Shown: in pieces, positions 55,394 to 63,694 of the stretch
How positions within the stretch are numbered: the first letter of the stretch is position 1
Layout: every line of letters begins with the position of its first letter
Origin: an uncultured Lachnospiraceae bacterium
GTDB lineage: Bacteria; Bacillota; Clostridia; Lachnospirales; Lachnospiraceae
DNA length: 64,000 bases
Direction: 5' to 3'
Assembly (NCBI GenBank): GCA_905233695.1
Contig: CAJODN010000004.1
Location: 55,582 to 119,581, forward strand
Position numbers and translations under genes: made by a program
Notes under the pieces: model-generated
Databases searched by the model: none
Seen by the model: the letters and a program-made list of their open reading frames with translations, nothing else
Told to the model about the DNA's origin: nothing

Positions 55394-56392
55394 CTATACA
55401 ATAGACTCTCGAACTTTACCTGTAATGTCCTGCTCCTTAAAAAGTGAACATTGGATAATGGAATTCTTAACTTCTTTATTAGTTGCACTACCATGAGTCT
55501 TAACAACAAGACCTTCAAGACCAAGCAGCGGTGCTCCTCCATATTCAGATGCGTCAAATGACTTAAGAGTCTTCTTAAGCGCCGGTTTAGCCAGAAGTGC
55601 TCCAATCTTACTCTTAGCCGTACTCATAAGTCCGTCCTTAATAACAGATATAAGAGTCGATGCAAGTCCTTCGTATAACTTCAGAATAACATTTCCCACA
55701 AAGGCCTCGCATACGATAACATCGCATACTCCCTCGGGGATATCTCTTGATTCAACACTTCCGATGAAATTAATATCGTTACACTCTTTTAACATGGGAA
55801 ATGTTTCTTTAACAAGGGCATTTCCTTTTTCTTCCTCGGCACCTATATTAACGATTCCGACTCTTGGATTCTCTACGCCCACAACCTTTTCCATATAGAG
55901 TGCGCCCAGTCTTGCGAATTGAACGAGCTGATCCGGTCTGGCATCCACATTGGCTCCGCAGTCAAGAAGAAGTGATACGCCTGTCTTAGTCGGGATAAGG
56001 GGCGCAAAGGGAGCTCTCTTAATGCCTCTGATTCTACCTACTACAGTCTGACCGCCTACGAGAACGGCACCGGAATTACCGGCCGTAACGAAGGCATCAG
56101 CCTTCTTATCATGAACAAGCTTCATTCCCACAACCATTGAAGAATCCTTCTTCTTCTTAATAGCGTTGACAGGAGGTTCGGCCATCTCTATTTCTTCCGT
56201 TGCTTCAACAACTTCTATTTGCTCTTTTGGAAATTCGTATTTTGTAAGCTCTGCGTTAATCTTATCGGGCTTTCCGACGAGAAAAACTTTAATATCTTCT
56301 CTCTCTTTAACAGCGTCAACACATCCTTCTACAATGGCAGCCGGTGCATTGTCGCCACCCATGGCATCCACAGCAACTTTTGTTGTATCCAT
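55394..56392 (-). CDS. plsX: Phosphate acyltransferase PlsX
   Basis: A 332-residue enzyme converting acyl-ACP to acyl-phosphate for PlsY. It starts MDTTKVAVDAMGGDNAPAAI, then AFVTAGNSGAVLVGG, LLDCGANVDARP, GIVNIGAEEEKGNALVKETF and VCEAFVGNVILKLYEGLAS. AGGAGG precedes ATG 56392, with a promoter at 56425-56453. Confidence 0.97.
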   Translation of the reverse strand: MDTTKVAVDAMGGDNAPAAIVEGCVDAVKEREDIKVFLVGKPDKINAELTKYEFPKEQIEVVEATEEIEMAEPPVNAIKKKKDSSMVVGMKLVHDKKADAFVTAGNSGAVLVGGQTVVGRIRGIKRAPFAPLIPTKTGVSLLLDCGANVDARPDQLVQFARLGALYMEKVVGVENPRVGIVNIGAEEEKGNALVKETFPMLKECNDINFIGSVESRDIPEGVCDVIVCEAFVGNVILKLYEGLASTLISVIKDGLMSTAKSKIGALLAKPALKKTLKSFDASEYGGAPLLGLEGLVVKTHGSATNKEVKNSIIQCSLFKEQDITGKVRESIV

Positions 56393-56424
56393 AGATTTCC
56401 TCCGTAATATTTATAGCATATAAG

Positions 56425-56453
56425 AATATACACTATATTGAGTATAAAATCAA
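56425..56453 (-). promoter_or_regulatory. plsX promoter
   Basis: Minus-strand TTGATT (56448-56453), 17 bp ending in GTG, TATATT (56425-56430). Confidence 0.6.
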
Positions 56454-56524
56454 GATAATTGCCATCCTATTTAAGTATATATTACGGTTTCGTGCACATA
56501 TAGTATGTCTGTACAAGAAACCCA

Positions 56525-56565
56525 TATAAAACAAAAACAAGATGTTCTAAAAACATCCTGTTTTT
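56525..56565 (-). terminator. Terminator after rpmF
   Basis: Minus-strand AAAAACAGGATGTT/AACATCTTGTTTTT (one mismatch), then TGTTTTAT. It closes the yceD-rpmF unit before the plsX promoter. Confidence 0.8.
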
Positions 56566-56576
56566 AATATTCTATA

Positions 56577-56756
56577 TTAGTCTTGAGCAATAATCTCACG
56601 TTTATTATAAGCACCGCAGTTCTTACATACTCTGTGAGGAATCATAAGCTCGCCACATTTGCTGCAAGGCACTAATGTCGGAGCAGTCATCTTCCAGTTT
56701 GCTCTTCTTCTGTCTCTTCTACCTTTAGAAGATTTATTCTTCGGACAAATTGACAT
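56577..56756 (-). CDS. rpmF: 50S ribosomal protein L32
   Basis: A 59-residue protein starting MSICPKNKSSKGRRDRRRAN, with the zinc-ribbon CSKCGELMIPHRVCKNCG (two CxxC pairs, the zinc-binding form). It is in the yceD-rpmF order common to bacteria, and yceD ends 3 bp upstream. The zinc form implies it is the standard copy under zinc-replete growth. Confidence 0.97.
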   Translation of the reverse strand: MSICPKNKSSKGRRDRRRANWKMTAPTLVPCSKCGELMIPHRVCKNCGAYNKREIIAQD

Positions 56757-56759
56757 CTT

Positions 56760-57281
56760 CTACACCTCCTTAAATTCTTTAAAAACATCTTGGAATCTAG
56801 CCATTCTTGGATCAATCTCTCTTAAGTCGCAATCGCAAGACGATATGTTAAGATTCGTACCACATTTCGGACATATGCCCTTGCAGTCTTCCTTGCATAG
56901 CACCTTAGATGGCCAATCAACCAAGATTTCATCGAATAAAAGATTATCAACAAGAATCTCATCATCTTCAATGAACGAAATATCATCATCTACGCTCACG
57001 AGTCTGCCGTCCTTAATATCAATAGTCTTATCAATTGATATATCAAATGTAATATCACAATCAGTAAGACATCTGTCACAAGGAACTGTCACAACAACTG
57101 TTGTTGCAAGACTCAAATTAAGCCTCTTATTCTCTTCGTTAACAATACTTAATTCGAATGGCTTGTTATTTTTAATTGGGAAGGAATTATGCTTTAGGGT
57201 AATACTATCAGCTTCAATAGAACAGTTGAAAGTATCTTTCTTATTTCTAGTTATTAAAAGCTTAGAAATATCTATAATCAT
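56760..57281 (-). CDS. yceD: YceD/DUF177 family protein
   Basis: A 173-residue protein of the family tied to rpmF and 23S rRNA accumulation. Two CxxC-type clusters lie in the C-terminal part (KGICPKCGTNLNISSCDC). GGAG decides ATG 57281 over a TTG that overlaps it. Driven by a perfect promoter at 57308-57336. Confidence 0.9.
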   Translation of the reverse strand: MIIDISKLLITRNKKDTFNCSIEADSITLKHNSFPIKNNKPFELSIVNEENKRLNLSLATTVVVTVPCDRCLTDCDITFDISIDKTIDIKDGRLVSVDDDISFIEDDEILVDNLLFDEILVDWPSKVLCKEDCKGICPKCGTNLNISSCDCDLREIDPRMARFQDVFKEFKEV

Positions 57282-57307
57282 GGCATACTCCAATCCACAC
57301 TCGTTAA

Positions 57308-57336
57308 ATTATACATAGATGAAAGGGGAATGTCAA
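57308..57336 (-). promoter_or_regulatory. yceD-rpmF promoter
   Basis: Minus-strand TTGACA (57331-57336), 17 bp, TATAAT (57308-57313), with TATG next to the -10. A perfect consensus sigma-A promoter with a leader of about 20 nt. Confidence 0.93.
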
Positions 57337-57340
57337 GACA

Positions 57341-58528
57341 TTATTTAAGCAGTGCTACTGTTTCTCTGGCAATAGCCAACTCCTCATTGGTCGGGATTAC
57401 GTATACCTTAACCTTAGAGGATGGGGTTGACACCAGCTTTTCATCACCGATCACCTTGTTGGCCTCAGTATCAAGCTCAAGTCCGAGGAATGTAAGGTAA
57501 TCACAGATCATCTTACGAATCATGCCGTTATTCTCACCGATTCCTGCTGTAAAGCAGATTGTATCAACGCCGTTCATTGCAGCAACGTAAGAACCGATAT
57601 ACTTTGCAACTCTGTATGCGAACATATCAAGGGCAAGCTGTGCTCTCTCATTGCCCTTCTCGGCTGCACCTGCGATATCTCTAAAGTCTGACATGCCGTC
57701 TGATAATGCATATACACCCGATTCTTTATTGAAAATGTTAAGAATCTCTTGTACTGACAAACCATGCTTCTTATTGATATATTCTACAACAGATGCATCA
57801 ATATCACCGCATCTTGTTCCCATTACAAGTCCGTCGAGTGGCGTAAGACCCATGGAGTTCTCCATACATTTACCATCTACCTCACAAGAAACAGACGCGC
57901 CGTTACCAAGGTGGCATACGATAACCTTAGAATGATCTGGATTACCCATAAGTTCAATGGCACGCTGTGACACGAACATATGAGATGTACCGTGGAAGCC
58001 GTACTTTCTCACCTTGTCTTCCTCATAGTACTTATAAGGAATTGCATAGAGATATGCTTTCGGAGGCATTGTCTGCTGGAATGCCGTATCACAGACAATC
58101 GCCATAGGTACATTCGGCATAAGCTTCTGGCAAGCTCTGATTCCCAGGACATGGGCAGTATTATGAAGAGGCGCAAGATCAGCACAATCTTCTATCTCCT
58201 TAACAACGTCCTCAGTAATGATGTATGAATGAGTAAGATTGGTTCCGCCATGGACAATTCTATGACCAACGCAGTCAATCTCATCAAGGGACTTAAGGAC
58301 ACCTGTCTTCTCATTGGTAAGAGCTTCAATTACATATGATACCGCCTCATTATGAGTAGGCATAGGCTTCTCCGACTCTTCCTTCTCACCGCCGGCCGGC
58401 TGATATGTGAAGTTACCGTCAATACCTATTCTCTCACAGAGTCCTTTAGCTTCTACTTTCTCAGTCTCCGAATCAATTACCTGAAACTTAAGAGATGAGC
58501 TACCACAATTAATAACTAATACATTCAT
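57341..58528 (-). CDS. ackA: Acetate kinase
   Basis: A 395-residue enzyme making ATP and acetate from acetyl-phosphate, the classic fermentation end step. Motifs: VINCGSSSLKFQVI, GHRIVHGGTNLTHS, KYGFHGTSHMFVSQRA, HLGNGASVSC and FTAGIGENNGMIRKMI. GGAG before ATG 58528 decides the start. Unlike many bacteria, pta is not adjacent. It stands upstream of yceD-rpmF on the minus strand, a common clostridial order. Promoter at 58589-58618. Confidence 0.98.
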   Translation of the reverse strand: MNVLVINCGSSSLKFQVIDSETEKVEAKGLCERIGIDGNFTYQPAGGEKEESEKPMPTHNEAVSYVIEALTNEKTGVLKSLDEIDCVGHRIVHGGTNLTHSYIITEDVVKEIEDCADLAPLHNTAHVLGIRACQKLMPNVPMAIVCDTAFQQTMPPKAYLYAIPYKYYEEDKVRKYGFHGTSHMFVSQRAIELMGNPDHSKVIVCHLGNGASVSCEVDGKCMENSMGLTPLDGLVMGTRCGDIDASVVEYINKKHGLSVQEILNIFNKESGVYALSDGMSDFRDIAGAAEKGNERAQLALDMFAYRVAKYIGSYVAAMNGVDTICFTAGIGENNGMIRKMICDYLTFLGLELDTEANKVIGDEKLVSTPSSKVKVYVIPTNEELAIARETVALLK

Positions 58529-58588
58529 CTTTTTTCTCCAATCCAACTTAAAATCATTAAAATGTCATTATCTGACGCAACTTGTTAG

Positions 58589-58618
58589 AGTATAACATCT
58601 AGCTTGCGGAAATGTCAA
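58589..58618 (-). promoter_or_regulatory. ackA promoter
   Basis: Minus-strand TTGACA (58613-58618), 18 bp, TATACT (58589-58594). The -35 lies within the 3' end of the mgtC-like gene. Confidence 0.75.
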
Positions 58619-59303
58619 TTATCTCATTATGTTCTTCAATAAAGTTGTAAAGCTCGGCAGAATCCACATCTCCCGGTGTATGAAGAGTGAAATCATACGT
58701 TACTGTACCGTCTTGATGCTTAGAAATTCTCATCTTGGTAATATGAGAATTCAGTTCATGCGCTTTATCATTGATGACAGCATGAAAGTTCTTCCCGGCC
58801 GAAACGGTTAACGTAATATTATAATCAACAGCCGTTTCTCTTGCTCCCGCAAGGGGTGACCTTGATACAATTATCATAAATACAATCAAGAATGTCGTAA
58901 CAAATATGGATATAAAGTACATTCCGGCACCCATCGCAAGACCGATGGCCGCAGTTGACCACACACCGGCAGCGGTTGTCAGACCTTTAATGGTATCTCC
59001 TTCTTTAAAAATCATACCCGCACCAAGGAAAGATATACCGGTAACAACCTGCGCGGCAATACGAGACGGATCTGCACCTCTTACGCCAACAAGACCTTCT
59101 ATTCCTTCAAAGCCGTATATTGACACAAGCATGAAAAGAGCCGCGGCACAGCACACTACAACGTGGGTTCTTACACCTGCCGACTTATTATTGACATAAC
59201 GTTCTAAGCCGATGGCGAAGCCGCATATTCCTGCAAGTATAATCCGAATTGCAAATATTATAATCGGATATTTGTCTAACAAATCTGTAAATACTGCAAA
59301 CAT
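58599..59303 (-). CDS. MgtC/SapB family membrane protein
   Basis: A 234-residue protein with four to five N-terminal transmembrane helices and the MgtC signature (GFAIGLERYVNNKSAGVRTH; GVRGADPSRIAAQVVTGISF; GLTTAAGVWSTAAIGLAMG) plus a soluble C-terminal domain. MgtC proteins are linked to magnesium stress and ATP-synthase control. The start at 59303 is preferred: the longer ATG at 59339 lies in the -35 of the promoter, and 59303 is only seven bases from the -10, so the message may be leaderless. Confidence 0.88.
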   Translation of the reverse strand: MFAVFTDLLDKYPIIIFAIRIILAGICGFAIGLERYVNNKSAGVRTHVVVCCAAALFMLVSIYGFEGIEGLVGVRGADPSRIAAQVVTGISFLGAGMIFKEGDTIKGLTTAAGVWSTAAIGLAMGAGMYFISIFVTTFLIVFMIIVSRSPLAGARETAVDYNITLTVSAGKNFHAVINDKAHELNSHITKMRISKHQDGTVTYDFTLHTPGDVDSAELYNFIEEHNEIIDISAS

Positions 59304-59309
59304 GAGTAT

Positions 59310-59339
59310 ATTATATATTGAAATGGTTGTTTTTGGCAA
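59310..59339 (-). promoter_or_regulatory. mgtC-like gene promoter
   Basis: Minus-strand TTGCCA (59334-59339), 18 bp, TATAAT (59310-59315). The predicted start is at or next to the ATG 59303. Confidence 0.6.
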
Positions 59340-59377
59340 GAGATAAAGGGATTGGTTCCCTTAATATACGCTATTTT

Positions 59378-59406
59378 TTGACATATTAAGAATAAACTAT
59401 TACAAT
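59378..59406 (+). promoter_or_regulatory. Promoter of the AEC transporter
   Basis: TTGACA (59378-59383), 17 bp, TACAAT (59401-59406). About 35 bp of leader to ATG 59445. Confidence 0.82.
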
Positions 59407-59444
59407 TCTTATGTTTTGCGATATGAAATGTATGGAGAAATATA

Positions 59445-60416
59445 ATGGATTTTATACCCGTATTTATAAAAATGAGCGAGCTCTTCATAATAATTATTAT
59501 CGGATTCATAGCAGGCAGAATCAAGATAATTACACCCTCCGGTAAAGCTGTCTTGTCTAAGATAATAATTAATATAACGATGCCCGCCACAATACTGTCA
59601 TCAGTCATGAATGCCGAGAATCTCCCCTCTACTACTGAGATACTAAAGATTCTTCTTATAGCGTTTTCAACATATATCGTATTGTTCGCATTAGCGAAGC
59701 TTACTTCCTTTATGCTTCGAGTTAAGGGAGCGCAGAAGAACGTAGTTGAATTCGCAATGATATTTTCAAATGTTGCATTTATAGGCTTCCCCGTTACAGA
59801 GGCAATCTTCGGAAGCGAAAGTCTATTCTATACAAGTATATTTACGATGCCATTTAATCTATTATGCTATTCATTAGGTGTGGGACTATTATCGGGAAGA
59901 TTTACAAAAGACTACGACACTGATAAGACAACACCTTCAAATGTTGACGCCGAAAAAAAGAAAATCAACTGGAAAAAACTATTCTTAACCCCTGCACTTA
60001 TTACCGGTGTATTATGTGTAATCCTCGGAATCACCAAATTCCAAGTACCTGTATTCATAAGCGACACGCTTGATATGATTGGTGGCGTAACAACCCCGGG
60101 TGCACTTCTTGTAATAGGGGCTACACTTTCCGAAATGAAAATAAAGGAAATGTTCTCCAATGTGAAAGCATATCTCTTTACTGTAATGCAGGTTATCGTA
60201 ACACCCCTTGTTATGTACCTAATCTATCGCCCCGTATGCAGCAGTAATCCGCTTCTACTTGGCGAGACCGTTATAATAACGGCCATGCCTGTTGCCAGCG
60301 CCGGTACAATGCTATGCGTGGAATACGGCAGCGATGAGAAATTTATGGCGCAAATTACATTTATTTCTACACTTGCCACAGTTATAACAATTCCTATAAT
60401 TTCTATGCTATTATGA
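59445..60416 (+). CDS. AEC family (auxin efflux carrier-like) transporter
   Basis: A 323-residue polytopic protein with ten or so hydrophobic helices: IIIIGFIAGRIKI near the start, MIFSNVAFIGFPVTEAIFG, and the second half beginning FLTPALITGVLCVILGITKF. AEC members carry malate, other organic acids or auxin in various bacteria; the substrate is not readable. GGAG lies before ATG 59445. It converges with the HdeD-like gene; no clear shared terminator was found in the 88-bp gap. Confidence 0.88.
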   Translation: MDFIPVFIKMSELFIIIIIGFIAGRIKIITPSGKAVLSKIIINITMPATILSSVMNAENLPSTTEILKILLIAFSTYIVLFALAKLTSFMLRVKGAQKNVVEFAMIFSNVAFIGFPVTEAIFGSESLFYTSIFTMPFNLLCYSLGVGLLSGRFTKDYDTDKTTPSNVDAEKKKINWKKLFLTPALITGVLCVILGITKFQVPVFISDTLDMIGGVTTPGALLVIGATLSEMKIKEMFSNVKAYLFTVMQVIVTPLVMYLIYRPVCSSNPLLLGETVIITAMPVASAGTMLCVEYGSDEKFMAQITFISTLATVITIPIISMLL

Positions 60417-60504
60417 TTAATGCGGCACGGAATAAATCTTTCGTTAAACAAAAAATGGCAAGATGTGTTTCTCGATAAAACTGTCTTCCTGGTTTGCTCT
60501 CCTT

Positions 60505-61023
60505 CTATTTTTCGATACTGTTAACCATTGTTCCGAGAACAACCATGTTGATTCCGGCCTCGATAAAGTAGATACTGATAAGTATTCCAAGAGTTACTGC
60601 CATAAACTGTGGCTGGAAGAATGTGAATACTCCCACAATAATTGAAAGGATACCCAGTATCAGACCAAACCAACCGAACTTTCCTGTAGCCTTCTTCTGA
60701 ATAAATGCCATAACAATTGAGAAAATACCCATTATTATGAACCATGCACCGGCAATGTACAGAAGAACAAGATCCGTCGTAAGCGTGAAATCACTTGGAT
60801 AAACCAGTCCTACAATACCTGCAATCAAACTTAAGATACCGAATATCAGATTCGGTCCCACTCTCTTCGTTACTATAGCATTAATTATTGCCCATACACC
60901 GTAGACGAAGAACAGGATGATGATGAAGTATCCTATGCTCATGAATGTTAAGATAGGTGTGAAAAGGCATAAGAAGCCAAGTATTGCAATTAACACACCA
61001 AGGATAATACTAACTATACCCAT
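60505..61023 (-). CDS. HdeD/DUF308 family membrane protein
   Basis: A 172-residue protein with six hydrophobic segments in three similar pairs (MGIVSIILGVLIAILGFLCL; GLILGILSIIVGVFTFF). HdeD is an acid-stress membrane protein in E. coli; in clostridia the role is unknown. AGGAGG precedes ATG 61023. The roughly 70-nt leader can form GTGC/GCAC and ATTAGCG/CGCTAAT helices. It is divergent from tmcAL. Confidence 0.82.
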   Translation of the reverse strand: MGIVSIILGVLIAILGFLCLFTPILTFMSIGYFIIILFFVYGVWAIINAIVTKRVGPNLIFGILSLIAGIVGLVYPSDFTLTTDLVLLYIAGAWFIIMGIFSIVMAFIQKKATGKFGWFGLILGILSIIVGVFTFFQPQFMAVTLGILISIYFIEAGINMVVLGTMVNSIEK

Positions 61024-61099
61024 TTTATTTTCCTCCTCAATCTTGTGCCCTAGGATTCAATAACCTATTAGCGACATTTACTTTAATACGCTAATGCAC

Positions 61100-61127
61100 A
61101 TTATACCATATTTGTCTAATAGTGCAA
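61100..61127 (-). promoter_or_regulatory. Promoter of the HdeD-like gene
   Basis: Minus-strand TTGCAC (61122-61127), 16 bp ending in TGG, TATAAT (61100-61105), an extended -10. Confidence 0.7.
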
Positions 61128-61135
61128 AAAATTTT

Positions 61136-61163
61136 TTGATTATAATAAAATAAATGGTACAAT
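61136..61163 (+). promoter_or_regulatory. tmcAL promoter
   Basis: TTGATT (61136-61141), 16 bp ending in TGG, TACAAT (61158-61163). It faces away from the HdeD promoter with only 8 bp between the two -35 boxes. Confidence 0.65.
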
Positions 61164-61199
61164 TACAGGTAGTTACTATTTCAAGTAAAGGATACTAAT

Positions 61200-62453
61200 A
61201 TGGTTACGGGAATTATTGCGGAATATAATCCGTTTCACAACGGTCACAAGCTTCAGATTGATTATGCAAAGAATACGCTGAAATCTGACTACATTGTCGT
61301 TGCTCTAAGTCCTGACTTCACACAGCGGGGCGAAATAGCAATTCTGTCTAAGTATGAACGCGCTAAGATTGCGCTTTCTCTTGGTGTTGATCTTGTGGTT
61401 CAGATTCCCATTAATTCCGCAACCGATTCTTCAAGCGGGTACTCCTACGGGGGTATTAAAATGCTTGATTCTCTCGGAATTGTCGATACTCTCCTATTCT
61501 CCGTTGAAGACGACGATATCAATCTTCTTACGAGAATTGCAGATATTGAATTAAATGAAGTAAAATTATATTCAGACACTATTAATGATAATATGCGAAG
61601 CGGTATGAGTTACCCAAGCGCCCGTGAAAAGGCGATAATGCACCTTATGCCAGATGTAAATTCTGCTATCCTTCAAAGCGTACTAAAGCAACCCAACAAC
61701 ATTCTTGCAATAGAATATCTTAAGTCATTAAAGCTTCTTAAGAGCGACATTACGCCAATCTGTATGAAGAGGTTATTCGTCTCTTATCACGATACTGTTA
61801 TATCTAATCGTATCGCAAGCGCTACCGCTGTAAGAAATGCAATCTGTGATAACGACTTTGATTCAATAAGGACTGTAGTACCGGATTTAGCATTTACCAT
61901 ATATAAAGAAATGCAGAATAATAACATGTTCCTACATCCTGATGATGTGTCTCAGATGTTGGGATATAAGCTTATTGAAGGGGATTTATCTAAGTATAAG
62001 GATTGTAACGATGAACTATGCAATAAGATTGAAAATGCAGTATCAAGTTATACCGGATTTACTCAGTTTAGGGGAATGCTTAAGAGTAAGGATATTACGG
62101 AGACAAGGCTCTCACGAGTGCTCTGTCATATACTGCTTAATATAACTGATGATTTATATTTTGAGGAAAACGGGAAGATATATCCATATACGCCCTATGT
62201 CTATATCTTAGGCTTCAATGACAGAGGTGCGGAACTTATGAATAGCGTTAAAAACAAGTGCAAACTTCCCTACTTTACGAGCTATAATGATGCTCTTTCC
62301 TATGATTTTTGCTCATCTTCTATCGATGTTGATAAATGTAAAGCAGTACTTGATATAGATATGAATGCTACTAAGGTAGCAAATGTGATATTTGCAGGGA
62401 AGACATCTTTTCAGGTGACACCGGAGTTATCGAGGAAGTTCCTCAAAATATAA
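61200..62453 (+). CDS. tmcAL: tRNA-Met cytidine acetate ligase TmcAL
   Basis: A 417-residue nucleotidyltransferase-fold enzyme (formerly YlbM). It starts MVTGIIAEYNPFHNGHKLQI, carrying the HxGH site, with ALSPDFTQRGEIAILSKYERA next. TmcAL makes N4-acetylcytidine at the wobble base of elongator tRNA-Met using acetate and ATP, which fits a cell with acetate kinase near by. AAAGGA precedes ATG 61200. Convergent with the AICAR transformylase gene. Confidence 0.93.
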   Translation: MVTGIIAEYNPFHNGHKLQIDYAKNTLKSDYIVVALSPDFTQRGEIAILSKYERAKIALSLGVDLVVQIPINSATDSSSGYSYGGIKMLDSLGIVDTLLFSVEDDDINLLTRIADIELNEVKLYSDTINDNMRSGMSYPSAREKAIMHLMPDVNSAILQSVLKQPNNILAIEYLKSLKLLKSDITPICMKRLFVSYHDTVISNRIASATAVRNAICDNDFDSIRTVVPDLAFTIYKEMQNNNMFLHPDDVSQMLGYKLIEGDLSKYKDCNDELCNKIENAVSSYTGFTQFRGMLKSKDITETRLSRVLCHILLNITDDLYFEENGKIYPYTPYVYILGFNDRGAELMNSVKNKCKLPYFTSYNDALSYDFCSSSIDVDKCKAVLDIDMNATKVANVIFAGKTSFQVTPELSRKFLKI

Positions 62454-62504
62454 CCCCCACAACCTACAAGGAAGTGGGGATTAACGTCGGTTATTATTTT
62501 TTTA

Positions 62505-63683
62505 TTAGTGGTGGAATAATCTCAGTCCTGTAAATGCCATTACCATATCGTACTTGTCACAAGTCTCGATTACGTTGTCGTCACGGATAGAACCTCCGGG
62601 CTCAGCCACGTATTTAACACCGCTTCTATGGGCTCTCTCAATGTTGTCACCAAATGGGAAGAAAGCATCAGAGCCGAGTGCAACATTATCCATCTTATCA
62701 AGCCACTCTCTCTTAGCTTCTCTCGTGAATACTTCAGGCTTAGTCGTGAATATATTCTCCCAAGCGCCGTCAGATAATACATCCATATAATCTTCTCCGA
62801 TATAAAGGTCAATTGCATTATCCCTGTCAACTCTCTTAACGTCATCCTTAAAAGGCAAATTAAGCACTTGTGGAGACTGGCGAAGCCACCAGTTATCGGC
62901 TTTACTTCCCGCAAGACGTGTACAGTGAATTCTGGACTGCTGTCCCGCTCCGATTCCGATAGCCTGTCCGTCCTTAGCATAACATACGGAATTAGACTGG
63001 GTATACTTAAGAGTAATCATTGCGATTGCCAGGTCAATCTTAGCCTGCTCTGTAAAGTTCTTATTCTTGGTCACTATATTAGAGAAGAATTCGTCATCAA
63101 TATTAAGCTCATTTCTTCCCTGTTCAAATGTTATACCGAATACTTCCTTTCTCTCAAGCTCCTTCGGTACAAAGTTCGGATCAATCTCTATAACATTGTA
63201 ATTGCCCTTTTTCTTCTGCTTAAGTATTTCAAGGGCTTCATCTGTGTATCCGGGTGCAATAACTCCGTCCGATACTTCCCTCTTAATTATAAGAGCTGTC
63301 TCCTTGTCACAGACATCGGAAAGAGATATAAAGTCTCCGAATGATGACATTCTGTCAGCGCCTCTGGCTCTTGCATACGCATTTGCAAGAGGGGTAAATT
63401 CAATATCCATATCGTCAACCCAGTATATCTTCTTCTCGACGTCGGAAAGTGGAAGCCCTACTGCGGCGCCGGCGGGTGACACGTGCTTAAACGATGTGGC
63501 TGCGGGAAGTCCCGTTGCCTTCTTAAGCTCCTTAACAAGCTGCCAGCCGTTGAATGCGTCCAAGAAGTTGATATATCCCGGTTTACCGCATAACACTTTA
63601 ATAGGAAGCTCGCCATCTTCCATGTATATACGTGACGGCTTCTGATTAGGGTTGCAGCCATATTTTAATTCTAACTCTTTCAT
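62505..63683 (-). CDS. AICAR formyltransferase (stand-alone PurH-like domain)
   Basis: A 392-residue protein similar only to the C-terminal half of PurH: LKYGCNPNQKPSRIY, SFKHVSPAGAAVGLPL, KYTQSNSVCYAKDGQAIGIG and GAGQQSRIHCTRLAG, with the K-H catalytic pair in FKHVSP. It formylates AICAR to FAICAR. It lacks the PurH inosicase domain; that step is probably done by the PurO-like gene 11 bp upstream. Acts in de novo purine synthesis before PurA. Confidence 0.92.
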   Translation of the reverse strand: MKELELKYGCNPNQKPSRIYMEDGELPIKVLCGKPGYINFLDAFNGWQLVKELKKATGLPAATSFKHVSPAGAAVGLPLSDVEKKIYWVDDMDIEFTPLANAYARARGADRMSSFGDFISLSDVCDKETALIIKREVSDGVIAPGYTDEALEILKQKKKGNYNVIEIDPNFVPKELERKEVFGITFEQGRNELNIDDEFFSNIVTKNKNFTEQAKIDLAIAMITLKYTQSNSVCYAKDGQAIGIGAGQQSRIHCTRLAGSKADNWWLRQSPQVLNLPFKDDVKRVDRDNAIDLYIGEDYMDVLSDGAWENIFTTKPEVFTREAKREWLDKMDNVALGSDAFFPFGDNIERAHRSGVKYVAEPGGSIRDDNVIETCDKYDMVMAFTGLRLFHH

Positions 63684-63694
63684 CCTTTTTCCTC

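Noticed and set aside
60417..60504. A shared terminator between the AEC and HdeD genes
   Set aside because: No stem with a T-run could be found by eye in the 88-bp gap.
62454..62504. CCCCAC/GTGGGG hairpin after tmcAL as a clear terminator
   Set aside because: The stem is six pairs and the T-run starts only about 18 bp later, so termination is doubtful.
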